Assembly (NCBI GenBank): GCA_004802705.1
Contig: SGPL01000036.1
Span: 1 to 64,000 of the forward strand
Source of the DNA: Bondarzewia mesenterica
Taxonomy: Eukaryota > Basidiomycota > Agaricomycetes > Russulales > Bondarzewiaceae
Direction: 5' to 3'
Length of the DNA: 64,000 bases
The translations under genes and the position numbers were made by a program. Below the pieces are notes generated by a model. The model was not told the origin of the DNA. It did not search any database and saw nothing but the letters and a program-made list of their open reading frames with translations. Shown here piece by piece: positions 31,098-42,785 of the stretch. The stretch's first letter is position 1; every line of letters begins with the position of its first letter.

Positions 31098-32985
31098 CAT
31101 TTGTGATGGACTTTTGTTTTCATTTTGTGCATTCTTGCGATGTTGCTACCCTATCGCTAGGATTGTATCACCAGGACCGTGCTTGTGTGCTCTACATGCT
31201 ATCTTGACATTCTTCGTGATTCTGTACGGCAGACTGCAGACTGCCTTTGCTTCGCGAGATAAGTACGCTGGGTAATCAAGTACACATGCAACCAGCTATG
31301 ACACGTTGTAAGTGGATCCAGGCAATTGTACATGACACACACCGTATGATTTCATGAACACTTTGATGGCTCGAATGTGACGTTTTGACGTTGCACCGCG
31401 AAGTTCACTTGCATCCCGCTTCGAAGGCGCCGCATCCGAAAAATATGAAGATGGGGTTGTGATTGGATTCACTCATTTCAACAGAAGAACACGAGCTCGA
31501 AATCGTCATCTGAACTTTATTGTCAAAGGGGCAGAGACGTAAACAATGTGCAGGGGTGTGCAGGGGTGTGCATGCCGATACAGGAGTTTGGACATCCTCG
31601 GAAATTGCGTTGTCGGGAGGAACAGGATGATATCATATCACTTGTTTGTGAGTCTAATGCCCAGACGTCGACCCCGCACTTCTCACGAGGAACCGAGAGA
31701 GCTCGAGGATGGGTACGAAATTGATATATTTATCATTTACACGTCAGATAGGAAGGGAGACGTACTGATGTAGGGGAAGTGATAGCTATTTGAATATAAA
31801 GTTTAAAATAGGAGGATCTGCGATGCGATGAGAACTATGAAAAGGAACACAAACAACTTACATGGCGCGAACGTCAGGTTGCATTCGAAAGGCGCTGAAG
31901 GCATGGCGAAACTGGAAAAGAACGGACGAAAGTGAAAGACCCAGTGATAATCGATATCGAGGACGTCGATGAATTGCCCGATGTGCGTTGGATGTCGTGT
32001 TTCTCTGACATGAGAGATAGAAAAGGAGGGAACATACATGAGAAGGAAAGGACACACAAGGCAGACAATGTCCCTCGAACGCACACAGCGCGAGGTTCAG
32101 TATGTGGAGATCGATCGAGAGGAAGGGAAGGAGGCTTCCACATGTGACATAACCGCTGGTAAAGGTACTTCGCTTACGCCCGTCGTGTCATGTCACCCAC
32201 GGACGCGGTGCCAGGTCCCGCACTGCAACTGAGGAAAAGATCCGTGAGCCCCCGCGAATTAAATCTGGAGAGCATTGGTCCGGCAATCATGAGTAAGGAG
32301 ATAAGCCTGTTCTGGAAAGATTGAGAGACACCGCGACCGGTAGAAGCTCTTCCGATTTTCTTGAAAAAGGAACTGAGGGGGAGAAGGAGGAGGAAGGGAG
32401 GGCAAATGCCGAGAGGAGAGGGATAAAACCCTCGACGTAAGACGACTCCGCGAACGTAAGTACGTCCGGTGTATGGCAACGATCCATCAGAAAGATCAGG
32501 AGAATACAGAATCCAAGAGACATGGTGCGTGGACCGACCCCTCCGCGAGAAGATCCACCTTGCCCGAGCATTGTCGGGCTCGATCTGCTATGATAAATGA
32601 AAACGGATTAGCGAAGGAAATCAACCGCTGAGCTACCGCCGTTAGGCTGGCGTTGGTATCTCAAGTATGTATCCACCACGGTCAGAGTCTGAAAACATCT
32701 TACAGCCAGAGATCGCCTCTAAGAGGGCCAAAAGAGTCGAACGTGCGTGTCGTGGGCAAAGTGCTCAGAGAAGACCGAGCTAAAGAACGACTTTGCTGGT
32801 CCCAATCCATTCACGTGATGCGCCCGAATTCGGACCGATGGAACGGCGACGGAGGAGGGGAGCGGAACGTACGCTGCGGCTTTTGTATATAACGGCTGGT
32901 TTTTACCCCTCTCTTAATCTTTTTCCTAAACCCCTTCTTTTTTTTCTTCTTTTTCTGTTTTTCCTTCTTCCCTTGGACATATATC
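31098..32985. other. 1.9-kb intergenic stretch; possible small minus-strand gene not resolved
   Basis: No gene could be established. On the minus strand around 32571-32290 a frame begins with a hydrophobic segment (MSLGFCILLIFLMDRC) and a strong pyrimidine tract ending CCCCCTCAG lies near 32372, which could be an acceptor. A second minus stretch near 32010-31880 reads QFIDVLDIDYHWVFHFRPF. These may be exons of a small secreted or membrane protein, but I could not chain them. The duplicated GTGCAGGGGT at 31552-31571 is a minor tandem repeat. Confidence 0.4.
32882..32892 (+). promoter_or_regulatory. TATA-like box and pyrimidine tract before CASTOR-like gene
   Basis: TGTATATAACG sits about 95-105 bp before the ATG at 32986 and is followed by a CT/T-rich tract (about 32900-32975), the usual layout of a fungal core promoter with its start region. 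Inferred from position and composition only. Confidence 0.4.
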
Positions 32986-35063
32986 ATGACGGCACCTCAG
33001 CCCCCTTCCGCTTCAGCCATGCAGGTCACCATCTCTCTCTTACCCGTCTCTTTATCTCTCGTCCACGTCCCCCGTTCTCGTCTCCTCCAGCTCTCCCATC
33101 CCATCATACGTCAAATACTCATTCCAAGCCCATCTTTCTTAAACTTGACCTGTAACGAAATCGAACTCAGTATTTTTGCCGAACACGATGTCTTGAGGGA
33201 TTTCGAACCCATCGCCAGGAGAGACAGACAGAAACTACGTTCCCGGTCCGGCTCAACTTCCAGCAGAAGACGCGCAGATCCTTCAACAGAAGCTGACGCA
33301 GTCGAAGTATCCTATGACAAATGGAATGTGCTTCAAATTGACTCGCACACAAGCGGTCTTGGTGCGTCCTGACCCTACACTTCCGTCCTCTTCTACAGTG
33401 ACTTGAGTTTTGGCTATGACTTAGATAACGCGGGTGCTCGTGTTCATGAGCTATCTGCACCATTGGCCGCGGCAGGCATTTCAATTCTCTACCAGTCTTC
33501 ATATATGAGCGACTTCATCTTCGTATGTCTTCTAATTTTTGGTCGCATGCTACCCTCATCCTTCTTGAAGGTAAAATCTGTTCGCCTTCAAGAGGTGATG
33601 TCCATCTTGGGATCCGCAGGATTTGACCTCTATTCTTCTGATCCCGACAATCTGACATCCTGGGTATCCCCTCTTCCCTCTCCAATGATGATGGGGACCG
33701 ACAATGGCTCTATCCTTGACATTCCGGACTTTTCTTCAGGTGCCGTCCTGACACGTACAAGAAGCTGTACAGACGCGTCCCTCAGCACTCAAGCATCTAG
33801 TCTGATGTCATCCCTCTCACCACTTGAGAACACTATCCCAGCCATCTCTTCCTCCACTGAAACTATGTCCACGGCTCGGCCGTTCTTCGGCCGCACCAAA
33901 TCAGTTTCTCCCTCCTCTTCTGAAGTCAACATACTAGAGCCCGATCTTACGTGTGTTGGCCTGGCCGACGACGCGGCCGACATATGGGCGCTCAAAGTTA
34001 TAAAACTCGTCGCATATCCCGAACTTGTCGTCCCCAAAACGGATGCTACCTTGCTTGCATCCCAACAAGCGGGGAAGTTCTCTACCTCTCTGATTGGCAA
34101 AGATATCCGAGGTTACCACACCTCTGCAGAAGACATCCGTATGGGTTCCGATGATGCGCGTCGTTCTCAAATTCATTCACCAGCTTCTCCAGGATTTTTT
34201 ACTCCCCATCCCACACCTCCGCGATCGCCGAGTTCTGGGGCAGTCTCATCTTCGGAAGGGGAGGACGGATATTTTTCTGCGTCACCACATAACCTGTCGA
34301 CTACTTCTCTTGTATCCTCAGCTTCACGTTCTCTGGAAGATCTGTGGCTGACTGCAAGTAAGTCCAGCGGCAGGAAAAAACATGACAAAAAAGGTCGCAA
34401 AATATTCGCATATGCATCCAATCGGGTCTGGTGAGCCGGGTAGCATGCGCGCAAGAGGACAAAGTGATCCTTCGGGCTCTAGGCCCGCTCCGCTCACGCC
34501 TGGTCCGTCGTCTCGCCCTCATCAGAATGTGTCACCTGGGTACGATGTACCCTTCTTTTCCCTAACTCGCACGACGGAAGGGTCTTCCCTGACTGCGCCC
34601 AGTTCGGTGTTGGCGCATCTGTTCCCGCAGTCTGAGAGGCACATGGTCATCTGCAGCGATGAACTGGACGCTCTGGATGCTGGCGAACGTGAAGAAGTTG
34701 ACAAAGGGGAAGACGGGGAGGAAGATGACATGGACAGAAAGAATGGTTTAATGAAGTGCTTACAGATTGACTTGAGGCAGTTCGGGCTTGGTGGGTACAT
34801 CTCATCCATACGACACTGAATGAAGCCTGATGCGTACTTTTCGCAGACAAACACGGCCTTGTCAATCGTTATTCCCGAGTTCTTGAGGAGAACAGAATCA
34901 ATCACATGTACAGTTCTACCTTCAAGACTGCCAACCTTCTGGTGCGTTAATGCCTGCTCTTCGCGGTCTAGCCGTGCCACGATTCTCACATCAGACTATC
35001 GCTGCCCCGTAGGTTGATAAAGCACACGCGGAACGCGCACAGGCTCTGCTCCGCGCTTGCTGA
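32986..35063 (+). CDS. CASTOR/GATSL-like ACT-domain protein (putative amino-acid sensor)
   Basis: The order of conserved blocks follows animal CASTOR1/GATSL proteins. The first ACT region has VTISLLPVSLSLVHVPRSRL, QILIPSPSFLNLT, NEIELSIFAEHD, KWNVLQIDSHTSGL, SAPLAAAGISILYQSSYMSD and FIFVK. A middle region has LTCVGLADDAADIW, KLVAYPELVV and SLIGKDIRGYHTS. The last ACT unit is LDKHGLVNRYSRVLEENRI, NHMYSSTFKTANLLV and AERAQALLRAC, with the stop at 35061-35063. Fungal linkers of roughly 130-200 residues, Ser-rich then acidic, separate the units, so it is about twice the length of CASTOR1. The human protein binds arginine and controls mTORC1 through GATOR2; that role in this fungus is only a hypothesis. 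A frame break near 34375-34392 (two A6 runs) is repaired by one A fewer, joining KKHDKK to VAKYSHMHP. Confidence 0.8.
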
Positions 35064-35655
35064 GACGATCGCGGACACAAATTATTACGACTTTACGCAC
35101 AATCACTGGATCGGATCTCCGCCAACCCTACATTGCAAAAACTTCTTCGAACATCATCACACCTCCTTCATCTCAACCAAATCTTTCCCATCTAAAACAA
35201 AAACCTTGCCTACACACATACCCCTTGCACGCGCACACCACAAGTACTTCAAGTCATCATACTTTTCAATCTTTTGCTTCATGTCCAAGGTCCATCTGAT
35301 TTTCTCAATCTTTATTGCCTTCGATTCATTTGTTTACATTTTTTTCTGTCACTTGCGGTTCAAATCGGCTCTTGATTTCACCTCGCCTGTTTCTTTTGGG
35401 TCATTGATACGACTTCAACTTAAGTTCATGTTCTCCGACCCGAGTCGTTGCTTTTCTCATTCACGTCATTGTATCATTGTGGTTATTTCATCGTCTAACC
35501 TCCTGTAATTTTCTGTAGCGGAATAGCACCATCTGAATAATGCATGCGTCGAGTAGCTCTATATTTGATGATTTCTCGAGACAAGTTGCGGTCTTTTTTG
35601 AGCCCGGCGTCGTATAGAAATAGGCTATGAATAATTATAATTGTGATACCCACAA
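35064..35655. other. Intergenic between CASTOR-like gene and tRNA
   Basis: 592 bp, CA- and T-rich, no gene recognised. Confidence 0.5.
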
Positions 35656-35741
35656 GCCCTCGTTGTCTAATGGTTATGACGTCAGACTTCTAACATGATT
35701 GCGAGATCTGGAGGTTGCGAGTTCGAGTCTCGCCGGGGGTA
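35656..35741 (+). tRNA. tRNA-Arg (anticodon TCT) with a 13-nt intron
   Basis: A full cloverleaf can be drawn by eye. The acceptor GCCCTCG pairs with CGGGGGT, with G-T and T-G wobbles at pairs 1-72 and 5-68. The D stem is GTC/GAC with loop TAATGGTTAT. The anticodon stem TCAGA/TCTGG encloses the loop CTTCTAA (TCT at 34-36). The variable loop is AGGTT, the T arm is GCGAG-TTCGAGT-CTCGC, and the discriminator is A. A 13-nt intron (ACATGATTGCGAG) lies after position 37, the canonical site. Total 86 nt. A run of ten T follows at 35768-35777 as a Pol III terminator. Anticodon TCT reads AGA/AGG arginine codons. Confidence 0.93.
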
Positions 35742-35767
35742 GTTGGAAACCAAACTGTGGGGCTATA

Positions 35768-35777
35768 TTTTTTTTTT
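35768..35777 (+). terminator. RNA polymerase III terminator (T10)
   Basis: Run of ten T, 27 bases after the tRNA-Arg end; the standard Pol III stop. Confidence 0.8.
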
Positions 35778-35892
35778 GTTGATCAAACTCTCTGGTAGAC
35801 TATGCACTTAGCTGCAATTTACTTTTAGTGGTTACTCCTGGTTACATTCGTGTAGTCAGGTCTTGCATTCTATCGCACTTGTACGTTTGCGA

Positions 35893-36940
35893 CTACAGCC
35901 GAATCACATACAGGAAGCCATCATACCCTTTCTCACCAACGGTAGCCATGGTCGTCGCCTCCACTTCCTTATCGTCTTTCATAAAATCGAGAAGGACCCG
36001 AACTCCCTCGCATGAAGCATCTGTATAAGACGTATCGCTGACAAGCCCATTGCGAACGACATTGTCCACGATCTGGAAGGATATTCAGTATCTATATTCG
36101 ACTCACAACCAGAACATGGGGAAATGCGGCAGATACTCACGATGACACCCCCTTTCTTGACCAACCGCTTGGCCTCGAGGTAGTAAGTCAGGTTACCTGG
36201 CTTGTCGGCGTCGATGAAAACGAAGTCAAATGGCTGCTCTGGTTGCAGAGCCTTCAGACTGTCTGCTGCAGGGCCGAGCAGTATCTTGACTTTGGATGCC
36301 AGTCCCGCGTGCGCGATATTCTCTTGAGCGACCTACATCGACCCCATATTACAGTGCCTACCTTGGGTAGAAAGGAAAGTGCAATGGCGGACGCACCTGA
36401 GCATTCTTCTCTTGCAACTCGCAGGTGACAATTTCACCGTCATCGGGAATCGCTCGGGCGAGCCATATGGTCGAGTACCTGTTCCTATGTTAAGCACCTG
36501 TGCCTTGAACTCGAGGCAAAAACAAAAACAAAACTATACCCTCCGAGAGTCCCGACTTCGAGGATCCGCTTGGCATTGAGGGACTTCACGAGCAGATTCA
36601 GGAACTTCCCCTGAGCCGCGCTGACAGCTATCTGGGGCAACCCCTTCTCGTCGCTGTTCTTCAGCGCGAATTTCAAAGTCTCGTCCTCAGGGATTAAGAA
36701 AGAATTATGGTACAAGTCAGAGCGCGTCCACTCCTCTCTGGTGGTGGGTCGCTGGGTGATATCGTGCCCTGGCAATGAGGCCGACATATTGTAGGATTTG
36801 GATTGATGACGATTCGACCCCGTAGAGGGGCATTTGGAGTGAGTTATATGGCTCGCATGACTCGGATGCAATGCGCGTGCGATCGATAAAGCGGTTCGAG
36901 CTGAAGGAGACCAGGATGACCGAAGACAGTGGACGGACAT
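35893..36940 (-). CDS. SAM-dependent O-methyltransferase, class I (caffeoyl-CoA/catechol O-MT type)
   Basis: Conserved blocks in order are TTREEWTRSDLYHNSFLIPE, IAVSAAQGKFLNLLVKSLNA, KRILEVGTLGGYSTIWLARA (SAM motif I), GEIVTCELQEKNAQ, KILLGPAADSLKAL, FDFVFIDADKPGNLTYYLEA (metal-binding Asp), GGVIIVDNVVRNGLV and GVRVLLDFM, then GEKGYDGFLYVIRL with the stop at 35893-35895. Family members methylate catechol-like hydroxyls with Mg2+. Short introns, for example after LGG and after KNAQ. The core could start at 36787 (MSASLPGHD). The frame stays open to an ATG at 36940, adding 51 residues with no Asp or Glu but many Arg/His/Ser (LRSSWSPSARTALSIARALH), which looks like a mitochondrial presequence. 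I give the longer form but cannot exclude the shorter. Confidence 0.9.
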
Positions 36941-37525
36941 GGCACTTGATAACCCTGGAACCTCGAAGTTAAGAACAACATAAGGTCAGCTCGAAGTCAG
37001 GAGTATCGACGGTCCCATGTGGCCAGTATGTATGAAATTATGAGTGACGGTCTTGTCAACGCTACGCAGTAACCGTGTTGAGAACGTATGACGTGATATA
37101 TTGAGGACCGAAAACCCCTCAAAGTCAATCTTTAATTTTAGTCACAGCAAGAGGCTGCGATTGATCGGCTGGCATGGATATCAACGACGTTGATGAGTGA
37201 GGAAAGGGAACGCCAAGGACGGCAGCACCTTCGTTGCAATCCTCATTCCTGTGTGGGAATTGGAAATATGAGAACACGGAGAGAGGCGAGAGTATGTATA
37301 CGCTACGCTAGTCGCGCAGTGAGCTACATGTTCACTTCCTCATTTCAGATTAGACAAGACGGATGCGTCACACCTTCATGATCACAAAGCTCGGGAGGCA
37401 TGACATAACGCGGCATGTTGAGTTGATCAAGGCGTAAGGCATACAGAAAAAAAAAAAGCAAACAATAAAACACCAGCAAGACTCATCCCACTCCGCTCTC
37501 GGCCAACGTCCATGAAATGGCTAAC
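36941..37525. other. Intergenic between O-methyltransferase start and uL29 gene end
   Basis: 585 bp, no supported gene on either strand. Confidence 0.5.
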
Positions 37526-38068
37526 TCATGCCTTGACGGCGTACTTCCTCAGTGGGAAGTGAATGTCCTTCTTGTGCTGCTTGACCGTCTTCAGAGACTT
37601 CTCATGCTATGTGGATCTCGGAACATCAGAAGGCGAACAATGTAAGACAAGATGACGACGCACAGGAGTCAACCGCCGTCTGATTGCACGCGTACGCTTG
37701 GGTCGGAGGTCGAGGGGAAGGTACTTCTTGTTCTTATAGAAATCGCGGAGGTTTTGGCGTTGTTTGTGGTTCGTGACGGTCAGTACACGAGCGATTGACT
37801 TGCGAACAGTGTTACTGCCCAAGGAAAATCGATTAGTCGGAGATACACATACTGTGCAAATGGCACGCACATTTTGGTCAATTTTGACGCAGAACCGCCA
37901 GCGATCTTCTGCACGCGCAGAGTGAGAAGCTCGTTCTTCAGCTCATTGAGCTGTTTTGTCAAGTCATTCTTGGACCTGGAAATATCGTGCAGTCAGCACC
38001 CATCCTACGTCATCCGAAATCCGTGCACACTTTGACTGGAGTTCGTACGCCTTGACTTTGCCGGGCAT
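37526..38068 (-). CDS. RPL35: Cytosolic large-subunit ribosomal protein uL29 (L35)
   Basis: Starts [13 protein letters not shown] and continues [73 protein letters not shown] and RAIRRRLTP, ending [18 protein letters not shown] then LRKYAVKA with the stop at 37526-37528. This is the complete uL29 family sequence of about 123 residues, cut by three or four short introns; one falls a few codons after the start, as is common in fungal ribosomal protein genes. It sits at the exit of the 60S tunnel, where it helps dock nascent-chain factors. It lies just downstream, on the same strand, of HIS6. Confidence 0.95.
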
Positions 38069-38451
38069 GATGTCTGGGGTAAGAGAACCGAAGTCAGTGG
38101 TATGTTCCACAATGCACGCATGAGGGCCGTTCAAAATGACATGGAAACGGGATGGATCATCTCTAGGACGTAGGACCACACTGTAGGGATCAAGAAAATG
38201 ACAGACAGCGATACTGACCTTGAGGAGATTGTCGTCGACGGTGTACGCGAGTGGCGGATGGTACTAGAAAAGCGTGTGGGAAGCAGCTATCTAGTTCTTA
38301 CATAATACTTCTCACAGATTCAAGCCTCTAACCTATCAGACGAAACTTACAGTGGGTGAATGCAGATCGTTGTGCTGTAGAGCTAGGAATACACTTTGAC
38401 ACTTTTGATACACTTCTATCCACCTCCTGGCCCTTCTTGGCCCACTTTTGT

Positions 38452-39775
38452 TCATGAGAGCTTTTCCCTGTTTCTCTGAACTAATTCCTCGAACTTTACC
38501 AAGTTCCCACCGAATATGTCTAGGGCACTGAATGAGGATGCACGCGTCAAGTTGGGGCACCCGCGCAGTGGCATTCTGAAGAGGAAACTTACCTTCCGTA
38601 TGTTAGATCGATCTTGCCGTTGGACAGCCGGTCCACAAGGTCTAAATCCGAGATATCTAGAGCAGCATGTTCAAAGTGCATACGACGCATTGTTGACTAT
38701 GTGCACTATGTGCCCGTACCTTTGGCCCCGCCAGCATAAGTTGTTGGTATATGTACCCATTCTCCGAGTTCTTTGTGACTTGGATTGAGATGAAAACCAA
38801 AAGTATCTGAATGGAGACATACTGGTCACCAATGCCTCGTCGATGCCTTGACAAAGGCCTTCGACATCCGCGGCATGAATTAGAAATTCACTTTAACGAG
38901 TATTATTCAATGGCTGTTTCTATTGTCGTCGTCTATGACTGACCTGCAGTACTCTGATAATATGTCCAGTGTTTCTGCAATGCAGGGAATATATTTAGCA
39001 GGTGTCTCAACTGGAAGCGATGATGCTATCACCTTTGCAAACCTCCACATCTGTCACGTCCTGCCATTTATTCATGGCTACGAACCATTTGTCCCCCCGT
39101 CGGCGACAGCTGAGCTCGGTGACTAGGATAAGTCACCCAAACGTAGTATTCCAGTCAGTAAGACGTACCTGACATCGACGACTAGCCTGTCTTTCCCAAC
39201 GAGAGAGCAAAGCGATTGTAGACGCTCGAGAGACAACTTCATACCCAGGAAAAGATATGAAGTCACGATGACCTATCATATTGGCATCAAAGTTACCGTT
39301 TCACGTCTGGGTTATCGGTCAGGCAGAGAAAAAACCTTGCTGGCACCCAGGTCAATCCATTCTCGAGCATTTTCACCGTTGATACCTCCACCGATCTGCA
39401 AACCTCCTACCGTTGTTCCGTCAATACAAGTGTAAACGCGATGTCAGAATTACCTCCAACAAACCTGGCCATGCTTTCAAGGCCTCCCTGGCAGCCTCAT
39501 CATTTCCGGGGCCAAGCTTGATTAGATGTCCACCTTCAATACCCTTTTCGCGGTACAACCTTGCGAAGTCTCCTGGAGACTCGCTTTGACGCGCGAGGTT
39601 GAATTCGGATCGATTTCTTTTAAAATGGAGAACGTACAACCTACCTTGCAACAAAATTAGTTTTCAGAGTTGTGGGAGAACTATCAGATAGTGTCCCTCC
39701 GACTATCTGTTTTACTTGACCGTCGTGAAGATCGATGCAAGGGCGAAAGCGACTTCGACGAGAGGAAGAGGACAT
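38452..39775 (-). CDS. HIS6: HIS6: phosphoribosylformimino-AICAR ribotide isomerase (HisA type)
   Basis: Fourth step of histidine synthesis, an Amadori rearrangement of ProFAR in a (beta/alpha)8 barrel. It reads [18 protein letters not shown] (catalytic Asp early in the barrel), [174 protein letters not shown] and [12 protein letters not shown], with the stop at 38452-38454. It is the eukaryotic form, like yeast His6. At least eight short introns; the start [17 protein letters not shown] is at 39775. Assignment is secure. Confidence 0.95.
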
Positions 39776-39973
39776 GCTGGATTCGTTCTAACTTCTAAGT
39801 GACTTGCCTGATTTGGAATAGGGCTTCCCGTTTCAACTTCAAGCAGAACGATTATCTTCTGCTTTGCTTATCAAGTCCGCAATTTGCACCCTGAATCAAT
39901 TTCTTCTTTGCTTGTTTGGAACCATGTCATAAAGATGTAACAGATTTCTAACATCCTAACTTGGTATCAAATC

Positions 39974-42030
39974 TCAATATTCCAACGAATTTTCCAACAA
40001 CTTGGTCAAATGCTCCCTTCCGTCCTCGCCCACGACATCCCCGATACCAGGTGCTAGATCCAAGACTCGCCTCTGCGGCAGTGTACCCTCCACCAACCTA
40101 GGTACATCTGCTGCGGTGTACCCGACCGCCTTGAGACCTCGAGGGACACCAAGTCCGTCGAGGAAACTGGCAATCGCCTCGTACAGATGTACACCAATCT
40201 CGCTGTCTGGAATAGAGGTGATAGAAGGATCCATCGGAGCAGCACCTTTAAAAACGGCGAGTGCCTGACGATGACGGTCCGGGGAAGAGGGCGCAGTAAA
40301 TTGGAAGACCGCTGGGCCGGTAATAGCAACGCTGATTGGATGGCGGAGATAAAAATTGTAAGCCCATAACATAATGCTGTCATACTTACCTGACGCCGTG
40401 AGGAATGATGGGATGGTCGACAATGTAGCCAGGGTGCTGGTACTTCGGGCCCTTCTTGTTCAATCCTGATATCTGTGGAATGTATACAGAGATTGGTGCA
40501 CCAGCGGGAGGAACGGCGATGTCAAATCAACGTACGGGGTAACTCATTCCGTGGCACAGGTGGACACCTGCGTTACCAAATCCAATGCCGGCGAAAGACG
40601 ACGCAAGCCTGGAGAAGGGATGATACGTCAGCGATAGTTGTAGGACGAGAGACCGATCTTGTTCAACTTACAGCAATTGTCTCCTCGACTCTGTGTCGTC
40701 CCTGTTCTTAGCAACCCTCGGAAGATGTTGAACGGTCTGTTGCAACGCCCAGAATGAAAATATATCCGCGACCGGGTTGCTTCCTTGATACGCTGGCCGG
40801 AGGATGGGGTTAGCTGGGCGTGGAGTGCGTTCGGTGTATCTTTTAATTGATCGACATTTGAGATAATTCTAAAAGAAAGCAGAAGAGATTAGACTGAACT
40901 CACGGAATAGCAGTGTAACTCTCCAAGCTATGGAATAAAACATCCAGCCCGGAACTGATGTGAACAGCCGTGGGACAGCTCTCGGTATTGAAGGTATCCA
41001 CAATACCCAATGTGGGCTTCATTGCTCGACTAGCAATCCCAGTCTTAAATGACTTGGACGGGATATCGAGAATAGCAGTGCCAGTGGTCTCGGAACCAGT
41101 ACCGGCGGTTGTTGGGACTGAACATACTGTCAAGAAATGGACCAACACGAGAGAGAACGAAGAAAGACATGCCAGCGATGAGAGGTCGGAGAGGTCTGTC
41201 AATGGGGAGACCCTTTCCGACGGGGGCATTGATAAAGTCGAACAGATCCGCTTCCCCGTAAACAGTGAACCTGGGATAGGTTGAGATAACGTTATAAGGA
41301 ATCAACAAAGGATAAGCTTACAGATTAGCCGCCTTGGCGGTATCAATGACACTTCCTCCCCCAACACTAGAAGCAATTCAACGATGTTTAGAGCATGTAG
41401 GAGGCATGGGCATCGTGAAAGCATACGCCAGGAAATGACTGAAGTTATGCTGTCTAGCCCATGCAATCGTTTCACGCCAACTATCTTCGGTGGGCTCTGT
41501 AACGACCCTGTCATAGACCTCGAAGGGAAGGTCCACTTGTGAAGAAAGTGACTCCAAAGCCTGTGCCAAGTTTTAAACAAATAATTGCATGGCCCTGAAG
41601 GAGGCTACGCACCATCTTCATAGGCGGCAACTTCGCAATGTTAGAGTCAGTCAGCACCCCGACCTAAACGAAAAATATCATTATGAGTGCGATCGACAGA
41701 TGACATAGAGTGAGCCTAACCTTCGTTGCCTTCATATTCTTCAGATCCATGCCCACTTCCCTGGTAACACCATCGCCAAACCGAAGGTTGGAAGCAGCCA
41801 GCTGAATGGTTTGACATGAATAAATGTGATTTTGTGAGGAGGATGGACGTATGCACCTCAAATGCGTATTCTTTCTCAACGACGTTGACTGGGGTCGCAA
41901 GCTTTCTCATGTGTTGGATGGTCTGGTAAGCATGGCCAGCGGCGGCCCGGCAGCCATGGCAAGGACAAGCCGTGTGCTGAGCAGCGTTCATCAATCGCAA
42001 GATCGCATTTCGAGAAGCAGGTGAAGACAT
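39974..42030 (-). CDS. Hydroxyacid-oxoacid transhydrogenase (ADHFE1-like iron-dependent alcohol dehydrogenase), mitochondrial
   Basis: Type III (iron) alcohol dehydrogenase of the HOT branch, which couples 4-hydroxybutyrate oxidation to 2-oxoglutarate reduction in mitochondria. Blocks: [122 protein letters not shown] (metal His), [20 protein letters not shown] (metal His) and [17 protein letters not shown], ending [11 protein letters not shown] at 39974. The N-terminus ([18 protein letters not shown]) fits a mitochondrial leader; the frame also stays open to an ATG at 42162. About ten short introns. The aspartic protease gene starts 755 bp away on the other strand. Assignment to the HOT branch is strong. 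Confidence 0.93.
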
Positions 42031-42785
42031 CGTTGGGGACGAAGGTGAGAACGGACCACACAGGAACAGCCGCCCTCGAATTGCGGGGTATTTATGCGAA
42101 CGAGAGAACGCCGGGCCTAAACCTATCCTATGGACCGAAGTAATCCGGGGTAAAATTCCCACGCGTCCTCGCTTCGTCGCGGAAGTCCGTCCTGTTCAGT
42201 GCCGATGATTGAAATCACGTTTCACGTATCCATTGTCAGGGCTTCGCAATCCAATAACTCATGCAGATATGTACGACCAACTTCAGTTTGAGGACGGTGG
42301 AGCCTCCCAAAAGTGCATCAAGAGGGGAATGGCATGTTCTTTGTTTGCGAATTTTGGTTCGGTTAGCACGTCAGATGGGCTTCCAACAATGTTGACGGAA
42401 CTTTGTGCTACCGGTGAGATGTGACGGCAACCAATGTCCGCAGACTGCATTGCAACTTGCACGGGTCCCTTTCCTCGACCAAGACGTTCAACATCAACGC
42501 TTCGACATCTCTGTATGCAATGGCAAAGGACAGCAATGCGAAGGTGCGAGAGCCGCACGGCGCAGTGGGCTGGCCGAATTAGTCAATTCTCTCTCACGAT
42601 TGTGTTCTCACGGATATACTTCATTATCGAACTGCGCCGCGAGCAGCATCAAGCAGAGACGGCCTGTGGACGGTCTCAGGCAGCTTCTGTCTGTGTTGAC
42701 CCGCGCCCTCTATTTCCATTCTTTTTCAATCCCTCTCTTTACTCTCTTCCCTCCTTAGCTGTTCCCCGTCTCGCTTTATCCAGGC
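42031..42785. other. Divergent promoter region (transhydrogenase / aspartic protease)
   Basis: 755 bp with no supported gene. A CT-rich run (about 42720-42775) precedes the protease ATG. Confidence 0.5.

Noticed and set aside
32590..32650. Minus-strand tRNA-like start (GGCGGTAGCTCAGCGGTTGA) followed later by GATCGAGCCC
   Set aside because: The D-stem lacks its partner, the acceptor stem cannot pair, and no anticodon stem can be drawn. At most a tRNA relic.
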